A DNA stretch of 64,000 nt from JADJOM01 sp046327715 (GTDB lineage Bacteria; Gemmatimonadota; Gemmatimonadetes; Gemmatimonadales; GWC2-71-9). Where the stretch lies: the NCBI GenBank assembly GCA_046327715.1, contig JAXLXY010000016.1:1-64000 (forward strand). The letters are read 5' to 3'. The translations under genes were made by a program, and so were the position numbers. The notes below the pieces were generated by a model, which worked only from the letters and a program-made list of their open reading frames with translations, was not told the DNA's origin and made no database searches. Shown in pieces: positions 24,615 to 33,443 of this stretch (its first letter is position 1; every line of letters begins with the position of its first letter).

Positions 24615-27600
24615 TCACTCCACCTCGTGTAGCGGGACCACCTGGAGGGCGTCGCGGTCGCCGGGATGCGCCGCGAGGTGCGCCTTGAGCGCCGCCATGG
24701 CCGCCCCCTTGGTCGTCGGCGCGGTCACGCCGGGGTGGACGGCCAGATCCACCGTGGAGGCCACCACGAACTGCTCCTCCACCTGGGTCAGTGCCGCGCC
24801 GGCGGCGAAGGCGCGGGTGCCCGCCGCGGCCAGGCCGCCGGCGGAGCGCTCCAGCGACAGGGCACCGCGCTGCATCCACAGCGGCAGGCGGAAGGCGGTG
24901 CGGCCCCGCCGCCCGTGCTCCGGGTCCCTGTAGTCGGTCTCGTAGTCGACCGGCGTGGGAATGGCGGGACCGGCGCGCAGGGCGTCGCTGCCGACCGCGA
25001 TCCCGCCCTGCATCAGCTCGAAGGAGGGGCGGGAGAGCTTCTCCTGGTCGCTCAGCTCCTCGAACTGGCCGGCGGCGAAGAAGTCGCGGATCGGGGTGAC
25101 CGCGGCGGGCTGGGCCCCGACAGTGACCTGGTCGACGGTGTACTTGACCGGCGCCGGCGGCGCGCCGTTGCCGAAGCGGCTGAGGGTGCGGTCGAGCGGA
25201 GCGACGGTTTCCTTCCAGACCACGCGGCCGGAGGGATCGATCACCGCCGCCGTGGAACCGGCGGGCAGCGCCAGGGTCACCGCCTGGAGCACCCCGGCGG
25301 CGGGGAGCGCGGCCCAGTTGCGCGGGTCCTGCAGCGCGGCCAGCAGCGGCGGCCAGGGATCGGTGGCCGGCACCGTGGCCTGCTCCTCGCTGCCGAACTT
25401 GACGTCGGGGTGGACCGAGACCTCGAAGAACAGCACCGAGATCGTCGCGGTGCCGCGCACCCGCCAGGGGTTGGTACCGGAGAGGGAGCCGTCGAAGCTG
25501 ACGCCCGCCAGCTTGACCCCGCCCACGCCCACCTCGAGGCCGGCGGTGAAGTCCACCTCGAAGCCGAAGGGGGAGAAGATGATGAGTGCGTCGAACCCCA
25601 TCCAGCCGCGGACGTACACCCCCACGTTGATGTAGACCTCCGCGCGGGCGCCGAACTGCAGGCTGTTGCTGGTGAGCGCCTGGTAGGCCTGGCAGGTGAT
25701 GCGGATGTAGTCGCCGGCGCCGAGGCCGAGGGTGAGGCGGCGGAGCGCGGGGAAGCCGGGAGGCACCGGGAAGTGAGGATGGAAGCCGCCCAGCGCCACG
25801 GCGAAGCTCGGCGGCTCGCCCCAGCAGAGCCGGAGCGCCATGTCGCCGGTCAGGGTGAAGGCGACGATGCGGGAGTCGCGCAGGGTGGCGTCGAGCGAGA
25901 GCAGCTTGGCGCCGAAGTCGATCAGCGCGACGAAGTCGAGGTGGATCTCGACCACCGCCGCCTCGCGGGCGGGGAAGAACGCCGCCAGCTGGCCCAGCAG
26001 CGCGATCCGGATCGGATCGGGCAGCTCGATGATGATGCCGAGCGAGATCTCGACCAGCGTCGGGGTGCCCCAGCCGAGCTTCGCCATCGGGCCGAACACG
26101 AACTGGCCCTCGGCCGGGGGGAAGATGCGGCCCAGGTCGCTGATCAGCTGGGGCGCGTTCCGCACCGGGTCGCGCGGGAACATGATCGAGTCGAGGCTGC
26201 CGGCGTACACGCCCTGCCGCAGCGCCTCGGCGTTGATGGTGCGGTGGATGCCGCAGATCCCGCCCACGCCGAGCAGGGTGAAACCGAAGCCCAGCTGGAT
26301 GGGGAAGAACTCGACCGAAATGATGATCAGGAACGAGTAGCCGGGGCGGCCGTCGGGCATCCGGGTGTCGATGAGCCCGATGGCGCTGACCTTGACGCTG
26401 AAGATCTCCAGCGCCAGCACCCCCGCGTAGCGCCCGGCGGGCTCGTCGTAGGAGATGAACCCGCCACCGGAGATGGGGCCGGCCTTGATGGCCAGACCGA
26501 CGCCGGTGGGACCCTTGAAGCCGATATCGAACTGCACCGGCCCGAGGTTGCCGCCGCCGGACGGGAAGCTGAGGGTGGCCGTGACGCCGAGGCGATCCAC
26601 CGACGCCGCCACCGGGCCGATCTGGGCACCGATGGCGGCGGAGAGCTCGATCGGGACGGTGCCATCGCGGAAGCCGGCCCCGATGTAGGCCCGCTGAAAG
26701 ACGATCGGGCCCAGCGCCGTGTTGAGCGGGACCTGGATCTCGAGCATCCCGCTGCCCTGGAACTGGAGGCCGCCGCTGAGGCTCCAGGTCAGCCCCAGGT
26801 CGAACGGCGCGTGGATCTTGATGTTCGCGAGGATGGTCGTCAGGAACCCGTCGCCCTTGCTGGCATCGACGACGAGCCGGCCCCCCGACAGCGCAGCGGC
26901 GACCAGCGGCTCGACGGTGGCGGCGCCGCTGACGCCGTCCCAGGCGAAGCGCACACCGATCTCGCCGGTCACTTCCCGTACCTCGAGTCGACTGCCTCCC
27001 GCCTGGCCTAGAATGATGAAGGGCGAGGCGGGCTTCCCGGCGATCGAGAGGCTCGCCTTGCCCTCGACCTTCCCGGAGGGCGGCTCGATCCGCACCTCGA
27101 AGGGGGGCCGGACCCGCGCCGTCGCGCCGACCGCGAGGGTGCCGTCGAAATGCGCCTTCAGGAGCCAGGCGGGATGGGGCGCGGGGAAGGGGAAGTCGAT
27201 GTCGCCGCCGACCGGCAGGAACACCTCGAACAGGAGGCCGGGCGGCGAGACGCTCGGGTCGGCGGAGATGTCGAAGGCAAAGGCATCGAGCCTGGCCGGG
27301 TCGCCGCCGTCCGGCGGGAAGTAGGTGGCGGGGAGCCCGAGCCGGGCCATCAGGCGCGCCAGGCCCTCGAGCAGGACCACGCCGTCAAAGCCGGGCTGGC
27401 CCCACTGGAACCGCGCTGTGAGGTAGTCGCCGGGGCGACTGAGCAGGTCGACGAGGCGCTCGAGGTGGAGCTCCGTCTTCTCGAAGGTGGGCCTGGTCGG
27501 GTCGTTCGGGTCGCCCTCGACCTCGGTCCGGTCGACGAGGCCGAACAGGGTGGCAGCCCCGCCGACCCCCGGGATCACATCCAGCGAGCTCGCGAGGAAC

Positions 27601-28016
27601 AGGTCCAGCAGCTTGCGTGGAAAGTTGTCGAGCAGCGCCGCGACCTGCGGGGCGGTCACCCCGGGGAGCGTGGGGCCGATGACCTGGAGGCGGGTGGCGA
27701 CCACCGTGAAAGACTGGATCACCTGGCCCGCCCGGGTGATCACGCTCGACACCGAAAGGACGATATTGGCGGTGTCCTCCGCCTCAATCGCGGCGAGCAG
27801 GGCCGCGACCTCGGGCTCGACCGCTCGGGCGGCGGTGGCGACGGCCTCCGTGGCGGCGACGAACGGGGCGTCGGCCAGGAGCTCGTCGGGGAAGTACAGG
27901 CCGAGGAGGCCGAGGGTCTCCTGCACGCTGCCGGGCTGCATCCGGGCGCCGACCTGGCCGAGGACCCCGGCGAGTTCGAGGGCGAGCTGCTCCAGCGTGC
28001 CGGCCTGGCCGCTCAT
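24615..28016 (-). CDS. DUF6603-type large beta-rich protein
   Basis: The product is 1,133 aa. The N-terminal 120 residues are helical. The rest is strongly beta-rich with repeated amphipathic strands. The central block carries the features I associate with DUF6603: 'FGFTLLGVGGICGIHRTIN', 'LDSIMFPRDPVRNAPQLISD', 'FVFGPMAKLGWGTPTL', then 'ELPDPIRIALLGQL'. There is no signal peptide. Residues 860-1,100 form a second unassigned part. Function of DUF6603 proteins is not established. The operon context with two trypsin-like proteins upstream and three giant proteins downstream is the best clue to its role. Confidence 0.75.
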   Translation of the reverse strand: MSGQAGTLEQLALELAGVLGQVGARMQPGSVQETLGLLGLYFPDELLADAPFVAATEAVATAARAVEPEVAALLAAIEAEDTANIVLSVSSVITRAGQVIQSFTVVATRLQVIGPTLPGVTAPQVAALLDNFPRKLLDLFLASSLDVIPGVGGAATLFGLVDRTEVEGDPNDPTRPTFEKTELHLERLVDLLSRPGDYLTARFQWGQPGFDGVVLLEGLARLMARLGLPATYFPPDGGDPARLDAFAFDISADPSVSPPGLLFEVFLPVGGDIDFPFPAPHPAWLLKAHFDGTLAVGATARVRPPFEVRIEPPSGKVEGKASLSIAGKPASPFIILGQAGGSRLEVREVTGEIGVRFAWDGVSGAATVEPLVAAALSGGRLVVDASKGDGFLTTILANIKIHAPFDLGLTWSLSGGLQFQGSGMLEIQVPLNTALGPIVFQRAYIGAGFRDGTVPIELSAAIGAQIGPVAASVDRLGVTATLSFPSGGGNLGPVQFDIGFKGPTGVGLAIKAGPISGGGFISYDEPAGRYAGVLALEIFSVKVSAIGLIDTRMPDGRPGYSFLIIISVEFFPIQLGFGFTLLGVGGICGIHRTINAEALRQGVYAGSLDSIMFPRDPVRNAPQLISDLGRIFPPAEGQFVFGPMAKLGWGTPTLVEISLGIIIELPDPIRIALLGQLAAFFPAREAAVVEIHLDFVALIDFGAKLLSLDATLRDSRIVAFTLTGDMALRLCWGEPPSFAVALGGFHPHFPVPPGFPALRRLTLGLGAGDYIRITCQAYQALTSNSLQFGARAEVYINVGVYVRGWMGFDALIIFSPFGFEVDFTAGLEVGVGGVKLAGVSFDGSLSGTNPWRVRGTATISVLFFEVSVHPDVKFGSEEQATVPATDPWPPLLAALQDPRNWAALPAAGVLQAVTLALPAGSTAAVIDPSGRVVWKETVAPLDRTLSRFGNGAPPAPVKYTVDQVTVGAQPAAVTPIRDFFAAGQFEELSDQEKLSRPSFELMQGGIAVGSDALRAGPAIPTPVDYETDYRDPEHGRRGRTAFRLPLWMQRGALSLERSAGGLAAAGTRAFAAGAALTQVEEQFVVASTVDLAVHPGVTAPTTKGAAMAALKAHLAAHPGDRDALQVVPLHEVE

Positions 28017-28046
28017 GCCTGCTCGACCCGGGCCGGGACCCGCGGG

Positions 28047-29507
28047 CTAGTGGATGTCACGGATGATCTCGCCGTAGCTGCGGCCCGGCAGCTGCTGCAG
28101 CAGCGGGCGATGGTGGTGGAGGTCGGCGCGGAGCGCGGGGCTCGCGTGCCGATCGACCTCGCCAAGGAAGGCATCGAGGGCCTGGTCGGTCGGGACGCCC
28201 TGGAACTCCAGGGGGAATGGACGATCGGGCTCCTCCGCGGCCGCGACGACCAGGCGGAAGAGGGCGGGGCCGTTCGCGCGGCGCCACGCAGCGGCAACAC
28301 GGCGGTGCGTGTTGACCAGCCGGTTGAGCTCCTCGAAGTGCTGCAGCCAGACCGAAATCAGCCGACGCCCGCGCTCGGTGCGGTCGAGGTCCCGCTCGAT
28401 GCGCCGCACCCCCTCGGGCAGCTCGGCCGGCGACACCTCCGGCGCCGGGATGGCGGCCTTGGGCACGATCTGCACCTGCCCCAGCTTCGTCGCCTTGGCG
28501 ACCTCGATCGTGATGTTGTCCTCGTTCTTGAACTTGTCGATCACCCAGCCGACGTGATCGGCGAGTCCCCAGCCGGCATCGTTGGCGCTGTAGAGGAGGC
28601 CGACGATCTCATTCTTGTCGTTGACCACGGCCGCGCCGGAGTCCCCCTCGTCACAGAACCAGACCGGGGTGGTGACGGCGGAAGAGGGATTGGGCTTGAT
28701 GACAATGGCGTTGGTGAAGGGCCGCGGCGGGAGGCCGCTCCGATCCTTGGCCGTGCCGACGCCGTTCACCGACTGCAGGGTGCCGCCGGTGAGGCGCATG
28801 GTGCGCCCCCGCATGCGGAGCTGATAGGTCTTCGTCGCTGACTCCGCCGGCGTCAGGTTGAAGTGCCCGGTGATGGCGCCGATCTGGTGCACCTCGGCCA
28901 GCCACTCGAGCTCGGCGTCGAGCTGGATCAGGGCGGCGTCGACGTCGGCATCGTAGTGACTGGCGACACAGAGGCCGATGCGATGCCGGCAGCACTTGGT
29001 GCTGCTTTCGGAGGGGTTCGGCTGCCCGCACTTGCGGTTCGGCACCATGGCGACCGTGTCATACACCACATGGTGACAGGTCACGGCCATGATGCGCTTG
29101 GGATCCGCAGGCACCCGGGCCAGGAAGCCGAGGGTCCCGGCACCGGGGCGATCGGCGGCGCTGAGCTGGGTGCCGCCACGGATGGGCCGATACCGGTCGA
29201 AATCGCCCTGGATATAGCGTTCGCCCGGCGGCACGGGCGGACGGCCGGGGGTCACGGCGCGATAGAACGGCGGCGTGGCGATCACGTCGGTGGGGAGCCC
29301 TTCGATCTCCCGAGGAATCAGCTCCTCTTGTGGGACCTCGGCGCGGGGGCGCTTCTGCTCCAGGTACACGATGATGGCGAGTTCACCGGTGGCACGGCCG
29401 CCACGCTCCCGCCCGCCGATGGCGACGAGATGCACGCCGGGAATCGGGAGCAGGCGCCTGGCGGCGCGCTGCACGACGTCGCGGGAGTCCCGATCCAGTC
29501 CCTTCAT
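28047..29507 (-). CDS. trypsin-like (chymotrypsin-fold) protein, paralogue 2
   Basis: The product is 486 aa; its ATG overlaps the stop of paralogue 1 (ATGA). A chymotrypsin-type triad is visible: His in 'AVTCHHVVYD' (145/146), Asp in 'ADVDAALIQLD' (190) and Ser in 'EGDSGAAVV' (290). Cysteines cluster around residues 160-180 ('KC...KCC...LC'), which could be disulfides or a metal site. The N-terminus starts 'PIPGVHLVAIGGRERGGRATGEL', a segment shared with paralogue 1. The C-terminal 120 residues are a helical domain also shared, ending 'LPGRSYGEI'. No signal peptide is seen. It could process or guard proteins of the same operon. Confidence 0.75.
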   Translation of the reverse strand: MKGLDRDSRDVVQRAARRLLPIPGVHLVAIGGRERGGRATGELAIIVYLEQKRPRAEVPQEELIPREIEGLPTDVIATPPFYRAVTPGRPPVPPGERYIQGDFDRYRPIRGGTQLSAADRPGAGTLGFLARVPADPKRIMAVTCHHVVYDTVAMVPNRKCGQPNPSESSTKCCRHRIGLCVASHYDADVDAALIQLDAELEWLAEVHQIGAITGHFNLTPAESATKTYQLRMRGRTMRLTGGTLQSVNGVGTAKDRSGLPPRPFTNAIVIKPNPSSAVTTPVWFCDEGDSGAAVVNDKNEIVGLLYSANDAGWGLADHVGWVIDKFKNEDNITIEVAKATKLGQVQIVPKAAIPAPEVSPAELPEGVRRIERDLDRTERGRRLISVWLQHFEELNRLVNTHRRVAAAWRRANGPALFRLVVAAAEEPDRPFPLEFQGVPTDQALDAFLGEVDRHASPALRADLHHHRPLLQQLPGRSYGEIIRDIH

Positions 29508-31036
29508 TGCCGGCCGCCCACGAAACGGCCCAGCGCCTCCTCATAGGATGAGCCGGGGAGTGACAGCAACAGCGCCCGGTGCTGCAGGAGGTCCCGCCGC
29601 AGCGGCTCGCTCGCATGGCGCTCGACCTGCGCGAGGAATGCCTGGAGCCCGTCGCGGACGGGCAGGCCGTCGATCTCGGTCGGAAGCGGCATCATGGGCT
29701 GCTGCGGGGCACGCGCCACCATCCGGAGCAGAGCGGGGCCGTTGTGCCGGTGCCAGACGGTGGCCACCCGGCGCTGGTCCTGCACGATGGCGTTGAGCTC
29801 GCCCGAGTGGCGGAGCCAGGCCGCGAGGAAGGCCCGGCCCTGCTCGGTGGCGTCGAGGTCGCGCTGCAGGGTGCGTTCGGCCCGGGGCTCCGCGGCGGCC
29901 GCGCCAAGGTCCGGGACCGTGTTGACGATCCCCTCGCCTGCCGTAGGCAGGATGCGGAGCGTGAATCCCAGGCGGCTGCTGGCATCATCCAGGACGCGCT
30001 TGATGGGAATTGCCAGCGAGTAGCCCCACAGTTCGGTCGCGGGATCGCCGTCGGTCTCGGTGTGATCGTGAACCCCACCCCAGAGCAATGCCACGACCTT
30101 GCGACCGGGGGTGAGGACGGCCGCCCCAGAGTCTCCGTGCACGCTGAAGGTGATGGGAGCCGCCGGCGCGGTCGGGTCGGGATTCGGCCGGATGAGCATC
30201 GAGTAATCCCGAAAGTGCTGCCAATAGCGGCGGATGTCTGACGCCATGGGCTCAACATGTGGCACAGCCACCACGCCGATCGACTGGACCGTGCCGCCGG
30301 TCAGCCGGGTGAAGGCCGAACGCTTGACGACCTGAAAGTCGAGACCGACGATATCGGCGACCTTGACGTCGTAGAAGTCTTCGACGACGCCGACCTCCTT
30401 GATCTCGTTCAGCCACTCGAGGCCGGGATCGAGCTGGATCAACGCGTAATCGTTCGCCTGGGGATCGTTGTGTTTGTCCAGCGATTCGTGGCCTCCGGCG
30501 TAGGCGCCGATCACTCCCCTGCAGCAGGCAGTGCAGCTCGCCTTGGCTTCTGGCTGCCCGACCTTGAAGCCGATCACCTGCGCGTTCGAGTCCTCGAACA
30601 CCACATGGTGGTTGGTGACGCCGAAGACCTTGCGACTGTCCTCGAGCGCCTCCACGATGAAGCCAAGGGTTCCCCAGGAGCGGTCGTCCTCGGCGGAGAT
30701 GACGGTGCCCCCCTTGAGTGGTCGCTCGCGGGCCATGTCCCCGTCGACGTCCTCGGACGACACCAGGTAGCCGGAGGGGACTGTGTGAGGAACCGGACGC
30801 CCGACTTGGATGACGTCGGTGGGAATGCCCTCGAACGACGCCGGAACCCTGGCGGAGGGGTCGAGCTGGCCCAGTGGCACCTTGCGATCGACCAGGACCT
30901 TGAGCACGATCTCACCGGTGGGCTTGCCTGCCCGCTCCCGCCCCCCAAGCCCCACGCCGTGCACGTGGGGCAGCCCGGCGAAGGCCGTGGCCGCACGCTG
31001 GGCGATGGCAAAGAGCTCCTGGTCGGTAGGCGGCAC
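29504..31036 (-). CDS. trypsin-like (chymotrypsin-fold) protein, paralogue 1
   Basis: The product is 510 aa from a GTG at 31036; the start is moderately uncertain because only a weak GAGGGC site precedes it. It has the same architecture as the next gene. The triad candidates are H143/H144 ('GVTNHHVVFED'), D196 ('QANDYALIQLD') and S303 ('HGDSGAAVL'). A Cys cluster (C168, C171, C172) and a helical C-terminal domain ending 'LPGSSYEEALGRFV' follow. It is the first gene of the six-gene, 16-kb operon. Tandem paralogues that keep all triad residues suggest two active proteases with different specificities, or one regulator and one effector. Confidence 0.75.
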   Translation of the reverse strand: MPPTDQELFAIAQRAATAFAGLPHVHGVGLGGRERAGKPTGEIVLKVLVDRKVPLGQLDPSARVPASFEGIPTDVIQVGRPVPHTVPSGYLVSSEDVDGDMARERPLKGGTVISAEDDRSWGTLGFIVEALEDSRKVFGVTNHHVVFEDSNAQVIGFKVGQPEAKASCTACCRGVIGAYAGGHESLDKHNDPQANDYALIQLDPGLEWLNEIKEVGVVEDFYDVKVADIVGLDFQVVKRSAFTRLTGGTVQSIGVVAVPHVEPMASDIRRYWQHFRDYSMLIRPNPDPTAPAAPITFSVHGDSGAAVLTPGRKVVALLWGGVHDHTETDGDPATELWGYSLAIPIKRVLDDASSRLGFTLRILPTAGEGIVNTVPDLGAAAAEPRAERTLQRDLDATEQGRAFLAAWLRHSGELNAIVQDQRRVATVWHRHNGPALLRMVARAPQQPMMPLPTEIDGLPVRDGLQAFLAQVERHASEPLRRDLLQHRALLLSLPGSSYEEALGRFVGGRQ

Positions 31037-31283
31037 GGGAATGCCCTCGCAGTACCGTGGAGTGTCGGGAGGTATTCTCGCCTCAGATACGTTCCGGGCT
31101 CGTGATCTATCTCACACCCGGGGACCGGCAAGTCTTTCCAGGGGCTGTCAGGGAGTGCGGGCGCCCGACAGCGGCACTACGAAGGAGGGGGTCGCGCAGC
31201 AGGAATATTGGAAGGTCAGGAGACGGGAAGCCCCCAACTGCCACAACCACCCAACCGGTGCTCCCCGCCCCCCTCCCGCCCCG
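31037..31283. other. intergenic region upstream of the 16-kb operon
   Basis: About 250 bp between the divergently placed operon start and the small membrane gene's stop. It must contain the operon promoter. I see no box matching the TTGAC-17-TAGCTT type found elsewhere in the window, and no repeat. Confidence 0.4.
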
Positions 31284-31514
31284 CTAGATCATCCGGCCAC
31301 GCCCCCCACCCCGGAGCCCCACCCCCATCAGGCCGAGCCCGCCCAGCACCAGCGCGGCCGAGGCCCAGGTGGGCAGCCGGTGCTCCTCCGGCGCCGTGAT
31401 CTTCACGTCGCCGATCTTCACGACCTCCTTGCGGATGGCGAAGCTGCCGCCGTTGACCAGCAGGTAGCCGCCGGCCAGCGCCAGCAGCAGGCCAAGGATC
31501 GCGAGGGGTTTCAT
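31284..31514 (-). CDS. small two-helix membrane protein
   Basis: The product is 76 aa from the ATG at 31514. Two hydrophobic segments (about residues 3-21, 'LAILGLLLALAGGYLLVNGG', and 49-67, 'WASAALVLGGLGLMGVGL') flank a short polar strand 'KEVVKIGDVKITAPEE'. This layout is typical of small DUF3185-like inner-membrane proteins, but I cannot assign the family firmly. It stands alone, with a 7-bp repeat block upstream. Confidence 0.65.
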   Translation of the reverse strand: MKPLAILGLLLALAGGYLLVNGGSFAIRKEVVKIGDVKITAPEEHRLPTWASAALVLGGLGLMGVGLRGGGRGRMI

Positions 31515-31668
31515 GTATGCCTCCAGGGGTGAGGGTCCCAAACGCACGAAAGGCGCGGCCGGGCCCCCGCAGGGGTTCCGAGACGCGCCTTCAACTGCTG
31601 GCGCAAATCCGCCAGCCGCCAAGGGGACCGGGCCGGGGCCCAGTCGCTATGTGGGCTGCAATTTAAGA

Positions 31669-31815
31669 CGGGAAGCGGGAAGCGGGAAGCGGGAAGCGGC
31701 GACCGAGCCCCCTTCGGGAGCGGCGAAGCCGCGACCCGGGGGCGAGGGAGTGCGGGAAACGGGAAGCGGCGACCCGGGGGCGAGGGAGTGCGGGAAGGGG
31801 GAAACGGGGCTCCTG
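31669..31815. repeat. 7-bp arrays with one full and one partial copy of the ~55-bp element
   Basis: GGGAAGC units flank a block CGACCGAGCCCCCTTCGGGA ... CGACCCGGGGGCGAGGGAG (31698-31756), which is repeated in part at 31770-31795. The same block recurs at 39893-39955 (inside a photolyase gene), 41003-41062 and 54766-54792. It always sits next to GGGAAGC units, so the two elements appear to travel together. Confidence 0.8.
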
Positions 31816-31850
31816 ACGGAGGGAGGGCAGCTCTCCGTCCCCTCCTCACC

Positions 31851-33287
31851 CTACCGCTTCCCGCTTCCCTCTTCCCGGCTGTTGACCGGCCACTCCCCCA
31901 GCCCGGCCAGGGTCTCGAACGCTACCGGGCAGAGCCCCGTCCCCACGGTCTTCCGCATGATGGCCAGGACCTCGTCCCGCGGCAGCGCCTTCCGGTAGGG
32001 GCGCTCGGCGCTCAGGGCCTCGCACACGTCGGCCACGGCCAGCACCCGGGCCAGCGGGCCCAGCTGCGCGCCGCCCAGCCCGAGGTGATAGCCCTGCCCG
32101 TCGAGCCGCTCGTGGTGCGCCGCCGCCAGCTCGGCGAACGCCGCGAAGCGTCGCACCCGCACCAGGATCTCCAGCGAGTAGCGGGGATGCTTCCGCATCT
32201 CGGCCATCTCCTGGTGGGTGAGCCGGCCCGGCTTGTCGAGGATGCGGTTGCTGATGCCGAGCTTGCCGATGTCGTGCAGCAGGCCGGCGCGGCGCAGGGT
32301 GACGAGGTCGTCCGGCCCGCACCCCATCCCGCGCCCGATGGCCACGGCGATGGCCGCCACGCCGGCGGAATGGCGCGCGGTGTAGGGGCTCTTGGCGTCG
32401 ATCACCCGCGCAAAGGCCTCGGCCACCTGGTCGAGCCGCGCCTCGCTGGCCAGCAGCACCCGGTCGCGGGGCTCGAGGTCGGCGACATGCTCCAGCTGGT
32501 CGGTGGCGAGGAGGGTGCTCCAGAAGGCGTGGTCGGACTCGAGCGAGAGCAGCGCGTCCACCAGCGCCGGGTCGAACCACCCGCCCCGCCGCGCCCGCGC
32601 CACCTCGAAGGCGGCCTCCACCCCGAAGCCGGTGGCAAAGACCTCCACCGTCTGCGCCAGCCCGGCGATGCGGCCCAGGAGGGGGATGGCGTCGCCGCTG
32701 CGGCTGTAGGGGAGCCCGGCACCGTCCCAGTGCTCATCCAGCGCGCGGATGGCGTCCTGGGTGGCGGGGGTGAGGCCCAGCAGCCCGGCGATGTCGGCGC
32801 CCCGCTCGCAGCGGGTCTCGGTCATCTCCCGCCCGCTGCCCTTCTCGGTGAGCCCGATCATCACGGTGTGCCAGGCACGCCGGAGCGGGCCGGCGCTGCC
32901 CTGCAGGGCGTGCTCGAAGGCGTAGCGGGCGGAATCCCCGCCGCGGGTCCAGTCGGTGACCTTGTGGGCGCGCTTCAAAGCCAGGTCGTCGGCCTGGAAG
33001 ATCCGGGCAAGGCGGGCGGCGTTGCTGGAACAGCCGAGGTCCTTGAGGAGCAGGGCGTAGAAGAGGTCGGAGCGCTCGGCGGCGGAGAGGGCCAGGCGGT
33101 CGGCCAGGCGCATGCCGATGATGCAGGTCCGGACGGCGTGCCCCGCCGGCTGGCCCTCGGTGATGTCCAGGGCATAGGAGAGGGCGGAGACGACCTCGGA
33201 CAACCGCACCTCGGCCGATTCCCGGTCGGGCGGAATGCCGGGGTTGGGCCGGACCACGGGGGCCAAGTCGTTGAAAAGGGGGGACAT
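31851..33287 (-). CDS. HD-GYP domain protein (c-di-GMP phosphodiesterase type)
   Basis: The product is 478 aa from the ATG at 33287; upstream in-frame starts lie in repeat DNA and are rejected. It has an N-terminal divergent HD-like half (about 20-250, 'YALLLKDLGCSSNAARLARI') and a C-terminal canonical HD-GYP half. That half contains 'TARHSAGVAAIA', 'LLHDIGKLGISNRILDKPG' (HD at about 337), 'AAHHERLDGQGYH' (the HHE-x-DG-x-GYP signature with GYH in place of GYP) and 'VLAVADVCEALSAERPYR'. HD-GYP enzymes hydrolyse cyclic di-GMP. The last residues (EEGSGKR) and the stop codon are encoded by a 7-bp repeat, so the repeat has replaced or extended the native C-terminus. Confidence 0.88.
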   Translation of the reverse strand: MSPLFNDLAPVVRPNPGIPPDRESAEVRLSEVVSALSYALDITEGQPAGHAVRTCIIGMRLADRLALSAAERSDLFYALLLKDLGCSSNAARLARIFQADDLALKRAHKVTDWTRGGDSARYAFEHALQGSAGPLRRAWHTVMIGLTEKGSGREMTETRCERGADIAGLLGLTPATQDAIRALDEHWDGAGLPYSRSGDAIPLLGRIAGLAQTVEVFATGFGVEAAFEVARARRGGWFDPALVDALLSLESDHAFWSTLLATDQLEHVADLEPRDRVLLASEARLDQVAEAFARVIDAKSPYTARHSAGVAAIAVAIGRGMGCGPDDLVTLRRAGLLHDIGKLGISNRILDKPGRLTHQEMAEMRKHPRYSLEILVRVRRFAAFAELAAAHHERLDGQGYHLGLGGAQLGPLARVLAVADVCEALSAERPYRKALPRDEVLAIMRKTVGTGLCPVAFETLAGLGEWPVNSREEGSGKR

Positions 33288-33321
33288 GCCACGGGTATCG
33301 GCAAGAGGTGGGCCGGGAACC

Positions 33322-33375
33322 ACCGGGAAGAGGGAAGAGGGAAGAGGGAAGAGGGAAGGGGGAAACGGGAAGCGG
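33322..33375. repeat. 7-bp array, GGGAAGA variant
   Basis: Runs of GGGAAGA then GGGAAAC/GGGAAGC lie between the HD-GYP start and the lipoprotein promoter region. The A-ending variant is homogenised locally, which suggests recent expansion at this site. Confidence 0.8.
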
Positions 33376-33443
33376 GGCTGTCCAACCTTGCCGCGGTTTG
33401 ACGCCACTCCGACCAGACCCGATCCCCCCTGTCGGAGGTCCGC

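Noticed and set aside
15305..29546. Several long plus-strand open frames (up to about 1,040 codons)
   Set aside because: They mirror the large minus-strand operon exactly and show low-complexity Arg/Gly/His/Ala composition, so they are shadows.
30574..31131. Alternative minus-strand gene at the head of the 16-kb operon
   Set aside because: Wrong frame relative to the trypsin-like protein and no recognisable domain.
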